Shown piece after piece: positions 1 through 12,356 of a stretch of DNA of 64,000 bases. A model generated the notes under the pieces. It saw nothing but the letters and a program-made list of their open reading frames with translations, was not told the origin of the DNA and searched no databases. The stretch comes from Epiperipatus broadwayi (Eukaryota; Onychophora; Udeonychophora; Euonychophora; Peripatidae), in assembly GCA_028023455.1 (NCBI GenBank), contig JAQFVV010012396.1, positions 6,984,085 to 7,048,084 of the forward strand, given 5' to 3'. The position numbers and the translations under genes are program-made. Position 1 is the stretch's first letter. Each line of letters starts with the position of its first letter.

Positions 1-1570
1 AAACTTACATAAAATTAATACTATAAGGTTAAAAAAAAAACACGTTGAGTTGAAAAAAGAAATTAAGGTGCTTTAGTATTAGACATGCTGTGATGAAACT
101 CAATTCTAAGTCTAATCCTAATCCAGTATGGCTGCTTATCAATATATCTAATGTACAGGCGATCCTCAACTTTTGTATCTAATTGGTTTCTGAAACATGT
201 AAGAAAGTTGAAATGTACAAAAGGAGGTCAATGTAAAAAAACATCAAAAAGTGTTTTTAAAATATTTATTTTTTAATGAGGTGTATTAGCATATACATAA
301 ATATCACTTCATTGATTAATATCTGGTGTTTTCTTTACAAATTTATCAAGAGATTGTTGAATTGTATTCTGTTTCTTTTCTTTATTAAAAGATCCATAAC
401 ATGCTGTGTCTTTTTCTATTGCCCTTTGTATGAAATCGTAAATTGTACAAAAATAGAATGTATGAAAATTGAGGACTTCCTGTACCATGTTTTTAATTGA
501 TCTTAATTAATATTTTCAAGAAAATAAATCATTATCAAGCATCTATGAATAAGGATAACTATTATACCCATGGGGAAAAATTAGAAAAATAAAAAACAAA
601 AAGTTAAAGGTGAGTTTCATAAACCAACATGTGGATTACAATTATGCACTTATATATTGCTTGCTGTTTCTTTATTATTTTGTTTTTTCTTTTGATGAAC
701 TATTCTTTCTGAAAGACTTGTCTAACTGTAGATCTCATAGTAATCTATTCTCAGATATATCCCTGTGAAAGCAATAACATTGCATCTTTATTGAATGTCT
801 TCGAGACAATCTTCATAATGCAAATGAGGTATGCCTCTAGTTGTTATGCATTCCTATCACAGGCTTGAAAAAAACAAAAGCATAAAATTATCAGGTACCA
901 TATCTTGACTTTCAAAATTTGCTACTGTTTTTTTTACTTAATTTTCTTCTCTTTCTCAATTTCTTTCAAATGCTCTTTTTTTTTTTTTATTAAGAAAAAC
1001 ACAATTCTTATTCAATTTTAATATCTGAAATTGTAACAGGTTAATTAATTCATAATTTGTTATGAGAAACATTTTGATCTTTTTAAAATATATTTATTAT
1101 ATGCAATAGTGTTTACATAAAAGGGATTGTATTACAGATATTCTCAGTGCTATGATGTACCAAGTTGCTTTCTTTTTTTAAATCAGCTCTGTTTCCACAT
1201 AACTAATATTCCAATATTTTTATAGTGAAATTAATATTATTTCAGAGACTTGTCATTTAGACACTGTTCTGGCAACTTTGATAAACTTTTTATTACTCTG
1301 AAAACAGCTGCTTTAGTTTTAATAATTTATAGAAAAACATATTTTTATGTTGGTTTCAATATTTATTTTTACTTTCATGCTCTCTCATATTACTTTCAAA
1401 AGTAATCTTTATTAGTAAAAAGATTACACTTACCCATTGAGAATTACAAAGTGTTCAATGTAACAAACAAGGTAAAACAATTATTGATTATATAAAGTAC
1501 ATATGCTTGATAACAATTATATCCATAAAAGGGTTGCTATAATGTTGATTAATGTGTATCTGAACATGAG
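1..1570. other. AT-rich spacer, no gene seen
   Basis: Low-complexity AT-rich DNA with many homopolymer A/T runs. Short open frames here have the composition expected by chance in AT-rich sequence and carry no recognisable motif. I see no repeat boundary, splice-flanked exon or RNA gene. Confidence 0.6.
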
Positions 1571-2300
1571 TATCTATACAGGGATCTATATGGCCCAGCT
1601 ATTGAGAAGCTATCCATCACTCAATGATCCCACCCCTGGGGTCCTGAAGTGAAGACCCAAATGCTTCAGCTGTATAGTTGGACAAGTCCAGCATTGCACC
1701 AACCACCACAACAGGCAGCGAGGTCCAAGGCTCAAGTCCATTAAACAATAAATTCTTGACCCACAGCCGAGCCATGTCAAGACCATTCCAGATACCCCTG
1801 TCTCCCAATTAACAGTCCAAATGTGCAGGGACCACATTCGTCTACCTGCCTAGAATTGGAAAGTCAACTAAGAAAAACTAACACATAGTGAGCACAGATC
1901 TGCACTGCCCAAAACCAACCTATCAAGGGGGCACAGCAGCCGACCAGAGCAGGAATGGTGCTGAGACTTTGACCAGGTACCCTCCCGGCAGGCTTTCCAG
2001 GTAATGGCAATAATTGTCAACAGCCTGCACCAATAAACCAGCCCCCTAATGACCGCCACCACGCCCGAGGAAGGAAAGAGGAGTGCACACCCATGCCTAC
2101 AAAATTATTGCAGCAAAGACTCCATCAAAGTTACAAAAATTGGTGGTGGCCCAAATCAGACCAATCGCCTTACAAATGCTCTAATTTTAAAGTTAACTAA
2201 GAAAATAATAATAATAATAATGAGATCAAATCAACACTGTCCTAATAAACAATCCATCAAGGGGGTGCAGCAGCCTCTCAGGAAAGTAGGCCTATCATAG
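1571..2300. repeat. GC-rich island, unassigned (probable decayed mobile element)
   Basis: This stretch is strikingly richer in G and C than its flanks, with runs such as cccacccctggggtcctg and ggcacagcagccgaccag. Two related phrases occur about 340 bases apart: atcaagggggcacagcagcc (near 1922) and atcaagggggtgcagcagcc (near 2257). That hints at internal repetition or two arms of one element. A minus-strand open frame (1808 to 1617, 63 codons) has a protein-like composition, but I do not recognise it. An (ATA)n microsatellite sits at about 2206-2220. The base composition suggests an inserted element. The family is unknown, and an unrecognised exon cluster is an alternative. Confidence 0.35.
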
Positions 2301-4980
2301 TAAGATTTCAACAATGACTCTTTCATATTTATAATATTTCAATTCTGCTTGTCTAGATTGAATTCAATGTGTTGAACAGTAATCAATGCTTCAATTGTGC
2401 AATCCAGTAGTTTGCAATCAATCTTTATAGTATTCTAAATAATTGTTGAATTAACAATGTTAACTAATTTGCAACCTCAATATTTCTGTTTATATTTATA
2501 ACACCGTTTATGCTTATTTTAATCTTTCAATCGTGGTTTTTTGGCTCAGGATTCTCTTAGTTGAAATTGTGTGTTGATTTGAAAATTATTTATTTTTTGT
2601 GGCACCCCAATTTCACTGGAAATGGCCCAATAACTTTTGATCGGATCATCAGAAAAATTTAATTTTTGTGCAAGGAAGTAGCTTAAATCATATTCTATAT
2701 TTGAATTTATAAACATAATTTTATTTTTTATTATTTTGTTAAGTTTTGACTTTTATTTATTTTTACCATGCTTATGTTTATAATTATTAATTGATATTAC
2801 AAATTATATGCTGATGTGAGCCTATTTAATATAATGTTCTTTTTTAACATTTCATTTTAATTATGTAAAGTTATCGTTATTATAAGAAATGGACAAGCAA
2901 TGAATATCACTGATGATAATGTCTTATCTGGCTTGATGCAGTGATAATGTAGCAGACTCGGCTATAGTTTCATGCATTTAATGCCAGCTGAATAATGGTA
3001 AACAAAAGAAAAACTTGCTTCAGATCACAGAAAAAATTGTTAAATGCTCAATCTGCCTTGAGGGGTGCTCAAATTTCTTATAACCTCATGAGCAAATAAG
3101 CATATATATTTCACTGATGGTGATCAAGTTTTATTGCTTAGTTGTAGCAATCTTTTACTTACTTATCTTCAACTGGGACAATTTTTTTCATCAGATTTAA
3201 CTTAATTAATTATGCAAACATTGTAAAGTTGGTGGTATTGAGTTTATTTTACTGTCATTTTGTTTTTGGACAAATCAGTATATGCATTTGTACTTTCATT
3301 TACAATATCTGGTTTTATCCATATCAAAAGGTCTTCATGGTATTAAACTATCAATTAATCTCTCATGTATATAAAGCTCGGACATTTAACTAATGCCCTG
3401 CAATTTATCCAGTCATCGTTTCATCTTTTTCTTGCTGAATAAGTCCAAGTTGGGAAATGCTTTTTTTAATTGAGCATAAATACCTTCTTTCACTAAGTTT
3501 TTCGCAAAATATAAACAGCATATTATGCACCATTCGCTAATTAAGATAGCACAAATTTAATCATACATAAGCAGAAGCTAAGCTAACCACTGCCTAAACT
3601 AGTATATATATGTACTTAAATTTTGAAATGTTCAAACTCCATCTGGTGGGCATCTGTGCTTTTTTAGTAACCAGACCTATTTATTCTTTTGTTTATTATT
3701 TCAATTTATTTATCGAAGAATAAATGATATTTATTCTTTAAATAAGTTAGTTATGTGATCTTATGTACATTTTATTCTGTTTTATAATCACTTTTTTTCT
3801 GAAAAATAAAATAAAACATGTGTAAAAGTTGATACTTTGTAAATTAATTAAAGACTGTAAGATTATTTATTTACCTTATATTCTAAAATCCTCATTATTA
3901 TTTTTTGGTCATTGTTTACATTTGGAAAAATGTCTTTCAGCCATCTTGAGTTTGGAGGGGGGGGGGAAATATGTTACACACCTGTTTTCTTTTAGATTGT
4001 TATAGATCCATTTGTTACATTTATTGCTATTTTTGCTGGTTTTATTTATACATACATACTTACTATTCCTTCACACTAATGTATATTTTGTAAGAGAAAG
4101 TTCTTTTTACAAGATCAATTTGCTATAAATTTTTGTAAAAAGAAGCTGCAATAATTTTGAAAATTAAATTAAAAGCATTAATTTAGTAAAAATTTTGCTT
4201 ATAATTATATGTGTATTTTAATTATAGATATAAAGAGGTGTTTATTAAGGCATCCATAAAATGTGGCAAGATTAATTATTTAATTTAATAGAAGATCCCA
4301 AATACAAATTATTCAGATGTATTCTTTGAGTTCTCATTCTGATGAGATTATTACAACATTTTAAAATTATTACGAGAGAATTAAATGCTATAATTGAAAA
4401 TTAATTGAAAGATAAAAGTGCTGGGCTGAAAATAGTAATACAAGAATAAATTTTCAGAAAAAGAAAATGTATATATTATGAAATATTTTCAAATTCCAAA
4501 TGAAAAATGTATATTTTAAAAATATAATGGAATTAATAAATTCAACACAGATAATAATTAGCAGTCATGGAGATTAAGATGTGCTAATGCAAAGCTAAGG
4601 AGACAAAAGCTATTAAAAAAGAACTGTATTAACAAATGATATTTTTAAGCCTTCTGAAATATTCATGTGAATGAATATAAAGTAAAATTTGCAAATTGTT
4701 GCAAAATTTTAGTAGTCTTTGGTGACATTCAGTTCGAATAAATTTGACAACAAGATAACTAATACTCTTATTAATAATATTAATCAGTACAAAAAGTCAA
4801 CAGTTCTACCAGTAAATTTTCAATTGGTAAAGGACAATATAACTTGAATTTTGTAAAGGCTATGATGATATAAGAAGATATAAGTGTGAATTGGCAAGAA
4901 AAATTATAGTATAGAATAAAACTCTCTCATTATAACACAACATTTTGCTATCAAGGAAAGTTATTTCACCAATAAGATGA
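2301..4980. other. AT-rich spacer, no gene seen
   Basis: About 2.7 kb of AT-rich sequence with no recognisable coding motif, splice-flanked exon or clear repeat pair. A pure G run of roughly ten bases lies near 3957-3966. Confidence 0.55.
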
Positions 4981-5405
4981 AAAGTTTTAAACCATTGAAC
5001 ATCACATGATCACCATTTCTTATGCTTGCTCATAACTGCTATTAAAACAGGCAAAACTCTCCATACAGTAGTGCCACTCAGTGCAAGCCAGAATAATCAA
5101 TGGATGCCAGAAGGTTTGCGCATAAAATCCCTATCTAGTGCCTACTCATCCAATATTCCCATACTAGTTTCCAGCTCATGGTTTTCATCAGTGAGGAGTC
5201 TTGGATCTGAGAGCACTGCATTTAGGATCTAGGTACAGTGCTCTCAGATCCAAGACTCCTCACTGATGAAAGCCTTGAGCTGGAAACTAGTCTGGGGATA
5301 TTGAATGAGTAGGCACTAGATAGGGATTTTATGCACAAACCTTCTTTCATCCATTGATTACTCTGGCTTGCACTGTAGCACTCCTGTATGGAGAATTTAG
5401 CCTCT
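4981..5405. repeat. Family B foldback repeat (near-perfect palindrome)
   Basis: The left arm (about 5057-5228) and right arm (about 5222-5395) are inverted copies of one another and meet almost without spacer near 5226. Mirror phrases are tgcctactcatccaatattc on the left and its complement with gagtaggcactagatagg on the right; ggatctgagagcactgc on the left faces gcagtgctctcagatcc-type sequence on the right. A left extension (4981-5056, containing catcacatgatcaccat) is present on one side only. The same unit forms the larger foldback at 17990-18990. No coding function is visible; open frames on both strands are shadows of the repeat. Confidence 0.85.
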
Positions 5406-5494
5406 GTGTAAATAATAATAAAAAACAAAAATAAAGTATTTTCTATAACTACAACATTTTCTGAATTACTGAATTTTAAATGAAGTGATGAGGC

Positions 5495-6830
5495 ATGCAA
5501 TTAAATTGTGAAAAATGGAAAGCTCCAGGAAATGAAATTATTACTGATATCTTAAAAAATGGGGGAAGAAATAGAAAAATTGTTGGGACAGCTATGTATC
5601 AAATGTCTAATTGATAAAAATATGCAGATGATTGGAAGAATGGAATAGTGATATTGATATTTAAGAAATATGGGGAATAAAGATTCTAGAAATTACAGTC
5701 CTTTTAATTTTCTTTCAGTCTTATAAGAATCTTTACTAAAATCATTACAACCCAAAAGGAATTTTGAATATTCAAAAAAGGTTGGATTTAAAAATAGTTT
5801 TAACAAAATAGATTATCATTCAAGTATAAGAGAAGTTATTAAAAGGACTATTGAGTATAAATTGCTATTATGATTTGGATTTGTAAAGTATAAAAGGCAT
5901 ACAATTCTATAAGTATTTCTGCAGTAATTAAAGATTTGTGCTATCAAATTATAGACTAAGTTGTTATCATATTCTCAAAAATATTTATCCACGTGCAGCT
6001 GCAGCGTATAAATTGCATCGTAATTTTAAGAAGATTAACATTGATAATAGTATGATGATTCCCTATCTCCAAAACTTCTTACAGCAATTTTACAAGAAGT
6101 ATTTTGTGGATTAAAATCAGAAGCTAGGGGAATAGACATAAAGTTTTGAAGATGATGTGATTGTTTTTATATATAATGCTTCAGAGTTTCAGAAAACATT
6201 ATAAGAGTTACCAGATGAAAGAAAGAAAATGGAATTAATGTTAAATGCTACACTAATGTTCAATAGTTAATCATAGAAGAAGTAAATGAAGATTGATAAT
6301 TATCAATTAGAAGTCAATAATTCAAATGCCTTGTCATATTACTGATATGGATGGAAACATAATAGATGAAATTAATCACAGAATTAAAATTGAATGCTTT
6401 TGATAGAAATAACATTATAAAAGGAAATGTGCTTGTGTTAAAGAGAAAGGTTTGCTGAGATTTGAACACTTACTAGAAAAGCAATACAAAAATTTTGGAT
6501 GAAACAATAAGAGATATATGTTGGATAAAACAGGAATAAAAAATTAAATATTTTGGTGAGAGAACAACAAGATCATTGACATTATTGAAAGAATTAAAAG
6601 ACTGAAAAGAAACTGGGGAAAATATATTGCTACAAGAAAAGACAATAGATGGGCAGTCAAAGTTTTAAATCATATCCCAAGAGACTGTGAAATAGGTAGA
6701 ATAAGTCATATGTGAGATGGATGAGATAAGGAAGTTTGCTTAAATGATCCCTGAAAAAAAAGTACGCATCGGAAAAACTGGATTAAGTTTGTAGATACTT
6801 CCATCTTGCATTGGATTGATGATTTTTCTT
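5495..6830 (+). pseudogene. Decayed RTE-type LINE ORF2 (reverse transcriptase to 3' end)
   Basis: Translation in shifting frames gives a recognisable RTE-clade series. First comes a KAPGN-like block with ILKNGGEEIEK (about 5510-5580), then DDWKNGIVILIFKK (about 5630-5680), the lead-in to the RT domain. Near the 3' end are NRWAVKVLNHIPRDC and a DEIRKFA-like block (about 6645-6745), and the closing tract ends at about 6830. The RT core between is badly eroded, with many stops and frameshifts. In life this protein would copy its own RNA into chromosomal nicks; this copy is dead. The same 3' module recurs at 7630, 53390 and 62320 and, reversed, at 10800-12200. Confidence 0.75.
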
Positions 6831-7629
6831 TAATTCCATTATTCCAATCCATTTTTAAAATGCTATATTTTTAAAGGATGATTACTTGCTATAAATAAAG
6901 CAATTGAGTAACATACTTCAAATAAATATATATTGATGATATAGCATGCTTGACTTGGCCTAACTAAAGAGATATGGCTGCACCAAACACATACTTGGAG
7001 CCATTATCCTATTTCCCCCTATATCTACGTCATTGATGTGTAAGAATGTTAATGGTTTTTAAAAATATAAGATCTTCCACACTAACATATAAAATTTTGT
7101 ATATTTGGTCTTTAACAAACTTAAAATCTACATCTAAGATTAAAAAGGTAAAGTGTTTAATAGTCATTTATCTGTTTATTAAAGAATAATTATTATAAAT
7201 AACATTTGCTAAATATATATTATTTATAAGTTATATTTGAGTAAGTGAAACAAATAATTGGATGGTTTATTGGGAAGAAGTTTGATCTTGGAAATGACAG
7301 AGTGGAGTTATGATCCATGGACCTTGAATTCACCACATATCAAACTTCTCAAGATATAGATTTGGGTAATGTTTAGATATTATCTTAGCATTAGGATTAT
7401 TCAAAAGTGAATTAAAAAAAAAACAATTTAAAGTAATCAAACAAACAAACACATTTTTTTAGTATGAATGCATTTATTGTTTCAAACTTTTATTTTATCC
7501 ATTATTATTATAAATTTTAAAAAAAGGTAAAGATTTTGTTTCGGTTTTAAAAAAAAAAAGTGATATACAATGAGAATCTATCTTGTTTAATTATCAGATG
7601 TTAAATTCAAACCACTTAATAAAGTATGG
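6831..7629. other. AT-rich spacer, no gene seen
   Basis: AT-rich sequence between two RTE remnants. No coding or repeat signal recognised. Confidence 0.5.
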
Positions 7630-7950
7630 AGAGATTTTTGCTAGGAATAATAAGGGATTGAAAATTAAATACATGGGTGAGAGAACAAACAAATATTATT
7701 GACATCACTGAAATAATTAAGAGATGGAGCTTGGATGGGCACAGTGCTAGAAGAGATGACAATAGTTGGACAATTGAAATCCTAAACTGGATCCAAAAGA
7801 TTATAAAAGATCTAGAAAGAAACTATATGGATGAAATTAGGAAATTTGCTGGTGTGATGTGAAAAAGAGAAGTTAGCAGAAACTAAATTAACATTGGAGG
7901 CATCTTCATCCTTCAGTGGATCAATAATGGTGACAGTGATAAAATTTTGA
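7630..7950 (+). pseudogene. 3' tail of an RTE-type LINE
   Basis: The open frame from 7677 contains REQTNIIDI, DDNSWTIEILNWIQ and DEIRKFAGVM. These match the C-terminal block of RTE-clade ORF2 proteins, distal to the reverse transcriptase. The closing sequence cttcatccttcagtggatca with an aatggtgacagtgat tail follows to about 7947. Only the last part of the element is present, as expected from 5' truncation during target-primed reverse transcription. The frame is uninterrupted for 61 codons, so this piece is somewhat better kept than the copy at 5495. Confidence 0.8.
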
Positions 7951-8202
7951 TAATATATATTTCAACATGACTTCAGGTAGGAAAATTAAACATACATTCT
8001 GAATTAAAACTATTGTGCATTGTATAAAAGTTGTGATTGCTCTCTATTGTTTAAAGCAATGATAAAATTATGGAATTAGAAGTAAATGTTTTTGGATTAA
8101 TTATATTTTTGTATACGTATACATGCATATTGTATATAATAAAACAAAACCTTATAAAATTTACTATCGTAATAATAATTTTGTAAATACATATTAAGCT
8201 AT

Positions 8203-8735
8203 AACCAGATTGTCATATCTATCATTGCCACTGATAAATATATTCTTTTATCCATTGGATTTTGCTAGAACTCGTTTGGCAGCAGATATTGGTAAAAGTG
8301 GAGGAGAGCGAGAATTTACAGGTCTTGGAAATTGCCTTGTGAAAATTTTTAAAAGTGATGGAATCAAAGGATTGTATCAAGGTTTGTATCTGTACAAGGT
8401 ATCATCATTTACTGGGCTTCATATTTTGGGTTTTTTGATACAGCAAAAAGCATGCTTCCTGATCCTAAGAATATATCTTTAGTAATTTCTTGGTTAATTG
8501 CTCAGCCTGTTACAACAGTTGCTGGAATTGTATCTTTTCCATTTGACACAGTACATCAATGACTAATGATGCAAAGTGGACGTGCCAAAAGAGAGTTGTT
8601 GTACAAGGGAACCTTGGATTGCTGGGCTACAATAGCAAGAACAGAGGGTTCCTCTGCTTTTTTCAAAGGAGCTTTTTCCAATGTTCTTAGAGGCACAGGT
8701 GGTGCTTTAGTTTTAGTATTGTATGATGAAATATA
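8203..8735 (+). pseudogene. Processed pseudogene of mitochondrial ADP/ATP carrier (SLC25A4/5/6-like)
   Basis: The translation shows the carrier signature [17 protein letters not shown], then [20 protein letters not shown]. After a frameshift come [10 protein letters not shown]-like and [17 protein letters not shown], then [20 protein letters not shown] and [17 protein letters not shown]. This covers about the last 170 of the roughly 300 residues of an adenine nucleotide translocase, the inner-membrane protein that swaps ADP for ATP. The N-terminal third is missing, the frame shifts near 8395, and a TGA at about 8562 falls in the RRRMMM signature, which reads HQ-stop-LMM. No introns interrupt the match, which suggests a retroposed copy. 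Homology ends at YDEI (about 8733), before the usual C-terminus. A neighbouring LINE tail gives a plausible source of the retroposition machinery (inference). Confidence 0.92.
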
Positions 8736-8929
8736 TTCTTTTAATTATTATTATTATTTGTATAGTAAAATGTATATGATATTAGAAATGGTCAACACAC
8801 CATAAACGGGCTATGGTTTAATATTTATTTATATAATTAATCATTACCATTACCTGTCAAACATAAATGAGTAAGATCATTCTAACTCCAGAAAATAGAT
8901 AAAATAGAAAATCACAGTGTGTATATATA

Positions 8930-9388
8930 TATAATATAGGAGATTTGAACACAGACTTTTAAGCTCCCTTCAGCCATCCAATCTATCTCATACAACTGAT
9001 ACACATGACTACACACACGAGTTCCAGTATATTATTTTGTGCTGAACCATCACTCATCAGTTGGTCCAGATCATCATCTCCCATATATATATATATATAT
9101 AATCAGTGCTTGGTTTTGTATTAAAATAGTAAATCTTCACACTTTAATGGACAGGCTTTAATCTATTCTTCAGCCTTCCATACCATTGAAAATCTAATGA
9201 TGGAACATCTAATCCCTTGTTAATGCCAATATTATTATCATGGCCATATTGACTTTAAGTCATTCTGACTCCTCATGTACAGGGCATTGTTCATTCAAAT
9301 ACACTAAAGAGGGATTGGCAGGCTACAGGCTGAATTTGTAATATTTTAAATACAAATATATTTTATATACCTGGAGTCTAGATGTAAT
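8930..9388 (-). repeat. Family A repeat, tandem copy 1
   Basis: It begins with ggagatttgaacacagactt and reads through cagccatccaatctatctca, gtgctgaaccatcactcatc and catcatctccca to atatacctggagtctagat. On the minus strand the outer end reads agtctgtgttcaaatctcc, which resembles an RNA polymerase III box B (GGTTCAAATCC). That suggests a tRNA-related SINE. A convincing box A is not evident. The next copy follows head to tail at once. Confidence 0.75.
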
Positions 9389-9865
9389 ATAGGAATCTGA
9401 ACACAGATTTTTAAACTCCCTTCAGCCATCTACTCTTATCTCATGCAACCGATACACATAACCACACACATGTGAAAAGGATAAATGATCCCCAATATAT
9501 GTATCTTGTGCTAAACCAGCACTCATCACTTGATCCAGATCAGCATCTCCCACATATGTATATAATCAATGCTTGGTTTTATATTAAGAAAGTAAATCTT
9601 CACACTTTAATGGATAGGCTTCAATCTACTCCACGCTTCAACTCTTCAGCCATCCATACCATTGAAAATCTGATGATGGAGTGCCCAAATCCCTTATTAA
9701 TGCCAATATTATTGTCATGCCCATATTGACTTATAAGTCACTCTGATCCCTCATGTATAGGACCTTGTTCATTCAAATATACTGAAATGAGATGGGCAGG
9801 ATGCAGAACTGATTTATAATATTTTAAATACAAGCATATTTTATATGCCTAGAGTCTAGATGATA
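9389..9865 (-). repeat. Family A repeat, tandem copy 2
   Basis: It repeats the preceding unit in the same order and orientation: ctgaacacagatttttaaac, cagccatctactcttatctc, gtgctaaaccagcactcatc, catctcccacatatg, then the long 3' part with accattgaaaatctgatgat and a closing cctagagtctagatga. The two units differ at many scattered positions, so the duplication is old. The plus-strand open frame inside it is a chance read-through of the repeat. Confidence 0.8.
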
Positions 9866-10795
9866 AATATATATAAAGATTATTGGTATTGTAAAGTTAT
9901 GTGAGAATTTACCATTATTTCAAATTACTGTTGCATACAAAGAAAATCTTTATGCTCATGGAACTTCATCATGACACTTACATGCCCATAGTTTAGGATA
10001 GCTACTTAATACTTGTTATATACTTAATGATCCTAATTCCAAACACTTTTTTTGTATTTATTTGCCATTGTATACAAAAAATTGTAGAAAGAATTGAATG
10101 GGCACACTTTCAGAAATGTCATGGTTGGAAATATCTGGAGTTGTCAAATAATCAGAATTTTTAAATAATTGATTTCAGTTATAATTGATTTGACATCTCT
10201 AGTAATTTCAAAATATACAAATATATCAGAGTTTCTTATAGCCATATTTTATTTAAGATTCTAAATGCATTTTAAGCTATATATGCTTTACCAAGTTACA
10301 TGACATTATGTTAACAAATGTTTTTTTTTTTAACTGTTCTTTTCTTATATGAAACCACGATTTCTTCATTTTTTTTAAATGACTAAACCTTCAGTGAACA
10401 ACAGTAATAAATTTTAGACACGTTTACTTTACATTAAAAAAAAGCTATGTTAGAAATTCTTAAGAACTTTTACTTATATAATACTTATGTTCTTGGTCAT
10501 GCGTTGAAAGTGATTGGATTGCCAAAGTGATTTACCAGGATTACAGCTTATTATAAACCCTTAAGAATGAGTAATATAAATTGCTTTGAAAGATATATTG
10601 TTATCAGTAAAAACTATGTTTGAAATTTGTAATGCTTCCAGAATCACAGACTGAAGAATGTAATAATAGGCTTTTATTTTAATCACTGACTCTGGTAATG
10701 AGAAAGCTTTTTCCTAATCTTAGGAATAATTTTAAACTGGAGTGTTAATATACAAGCAGCTTTTATGGCTTGGATTATTAGAACTTATATATGTA
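9866..10795. other. AT-rich spacer, no gene seen
   Basis: AT-rich DNA without recognisable coding, splice or repeat features. Confidence 0.5.
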
Positions 10796-12200
10796 TCTTT
10801 AAACACCTGCAAACTTTCTTATTTCACTAATTCATTTCATTGCAGTCTCTTTCTTTCATAATTTCTTGGGATCCAGTCTACAACTTTAACTGTCTATCTA
10901 GTATCATATTTTTTAGCAGTTTATTTTGTCCAGCTCCATTTTACTCTCTTTTTCGAAAATGCTTGTTATACCTGTTTGTTCTCATTTCCATATACTTATT
11001 ATTCAGTCTCTCTTATTGTTTCCATCATATATATTTAGATTTTATGAAGTGTTCTGAAATTTCTATATTGACCTATTATTAAATGCCCAACTTTCTCATC
11101 CATATGTATATACTGATAAAACATCTATTAAAAATCTTCCTTTTCAAACACACAGGCATGTTTTCTTTTGATATTAAGTTATTTCTATTAAACACGCCTC
11201 ATTAAAATTTAATTCTATGATTTATTTGATTCATTATATTTTCATTTGTATTAATATATGTTAACTTGATCTAATTCCTGATTAATAATCATTTTTTTTA
11301 TAATGAAAATCCATTGAACTTTGATCGTTTTAGCATGTAATCATATTGTCTTACTTTCATTTAATAACGCTCATATTTTCTGAAGCTTTAACACATATTT
11401 ACAAAAACAACCCCATCATTTTCAAAATAAAAATTATTTAAATGAGATCCATGTATGTTTATTTCCTTAGCCTTCCATTTTAATTTATAAAATACTTTTT
11501 GTAAAACTGTTCTAAAATTTTTTGGAGATATAGAATACACTCTCTTGTACACTCTTTTCATTGTTAATCTTCTTTGTGTTTTATGTAATCTAATTATTGC
11601 TGTTGCATTTTAATATATGTTTTTCAAAATATGATAATATCCTAGATCTATACCTTGATGGTTCAGAACTTTAATCATTGTTGAAATTCTTATAGATTCA
11701 AATGTCCTTTTATAATTTAGAAATCCAAAGTATTATAACAACTTCTATTCATTAGCCCTTTTTATAATTTTTTTTCACTACTTGAATATGTTTTTCTATG
11801 CTAAAATCAATTTTTAAATCTAGCTTTTCTTTTGGTTTGGTTAGAGTCCAAAGTTTGTTATTGATAAATTGTGATTATCTTGGTAAATAGCTTGTATAGA
11901 GGTGATACAACATTGATAGATTTGTAATTTTTAATATTTTCTTTATCATTTTTCTTAAATATGAATATGATTATTGCATTTTTCTCATCATTTGGTATAA
12001 CTTTACCATCTAGGCATTTAATATATAGTTTTGCCAGCAATTTTTATTATTATTATTTCACTTGACTTTTTGAGATTTCAATAATAATTCCATCAATTTC
12101 TGGAGCTTTGCCCTTTTTCATAGACTTAATTGCATGGCTTATCAGTTTAATTAAAATGCTTTGCAATTCAAAGAATGTTGAACAACTACTTTTTTTATTC
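10796..12200 (-). pseudogene. Decayed RTE-type LINE ORF2, extended copy
   Basis: Read on the minus strand from 12200 down, the blocks occur in the family order. KKGKAPEIDGI lies near 12105 and AIIIFIFKKNDKENIKNYKS with VVSPLYKLFTKIIT lies in an open frame 12040-11858. IKVLNHQGIDLGYYHIL-like sequence (about 11670), a degraded GVRQGDSISP region (about 11540), a lost FADD region and INHRIK (about 11240) follow. The C-terminal module with a WIPRNYERK-like block and EIRKFAGV ends near 10805. Many stops and frameshifts show a long-dead copy. It is the most extended RTE remnant in the window, covering the RT domain and C-terminal region. The endonuclease was not recognised. Confidence 0.8.
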
Positions 12201-12247
12201 TTTATTACTACTTAACTTTTGTAAAACTCTTATACACATTTCATGAT

Positions 12248-12255
12248 CACATCTT
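12248..12255. other. Target-site duplication, left (cacatctt)
   Basis: An eight-base direct repeat identical to 12349-12356. It flanks the tRNA-like insert exactly at its A-rich end. Confidence 0.85.
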
Positions 12256-12348
12256 TTTTTTCATTTTTTTCATATGTCAAATGCGTGGACCGGAAGCGAA
12301 CCCAGACCAGGGCAGCTATGTTAACCATTAGGCCACCAACGCTTGACA
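12256..12348 (-). repeat. tRNA-like retroposed SINE with A-rich tail and 8-bp target duplication
   Basis: On the minus strand the body contains tggcctaatgg, a perfect RNA polymerase III box A. About 30 bases on comes ggttcgcttcc, a box B with one mismatch to GGTTCGANTCC. Pairing between gcgttgg and tccacgc resembles an acceptor stem, but the anticodon arm is shortened, so this is not a functional tRNA. The body is followed by an A-rich tail, tatgaaaaaaatgaaaaa. The insert is bracketed by identical cacatctt copies at 12248-12255 and 12349-12356, the mark of retroposition. The total is only 93 bases, so it is either a minimal SINE or a single retroposed tRNA fragment. Confidence 0.85.
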
Positions 12349-12356
12349 CACATCTT
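12349..12356. other. Target-site duplication, right (cacatctt)
   Basis: The second copy of the eight-base repeat, abutting the 5' end of the minus-strand tRNA-like insert. Confidence 0.85.

Noticed and set aside
276-500. 74-codon plus-strand open frame
   Set aside because: Hydrophobic and cysteine-rich only because of T-rich DNA; no motif, no splice or start context.
5026-5500. Two similar open frames on opposite strands
   Set aside because: They are translations of the two arms of one palindrome, which explains their similar peptides; not genes.
12256-12348. Functional tRNA gene
   Set aside because: The anticodon arm is shortened and stems mispair, and the A-rich tail with target duplication shows a retroposed copy.
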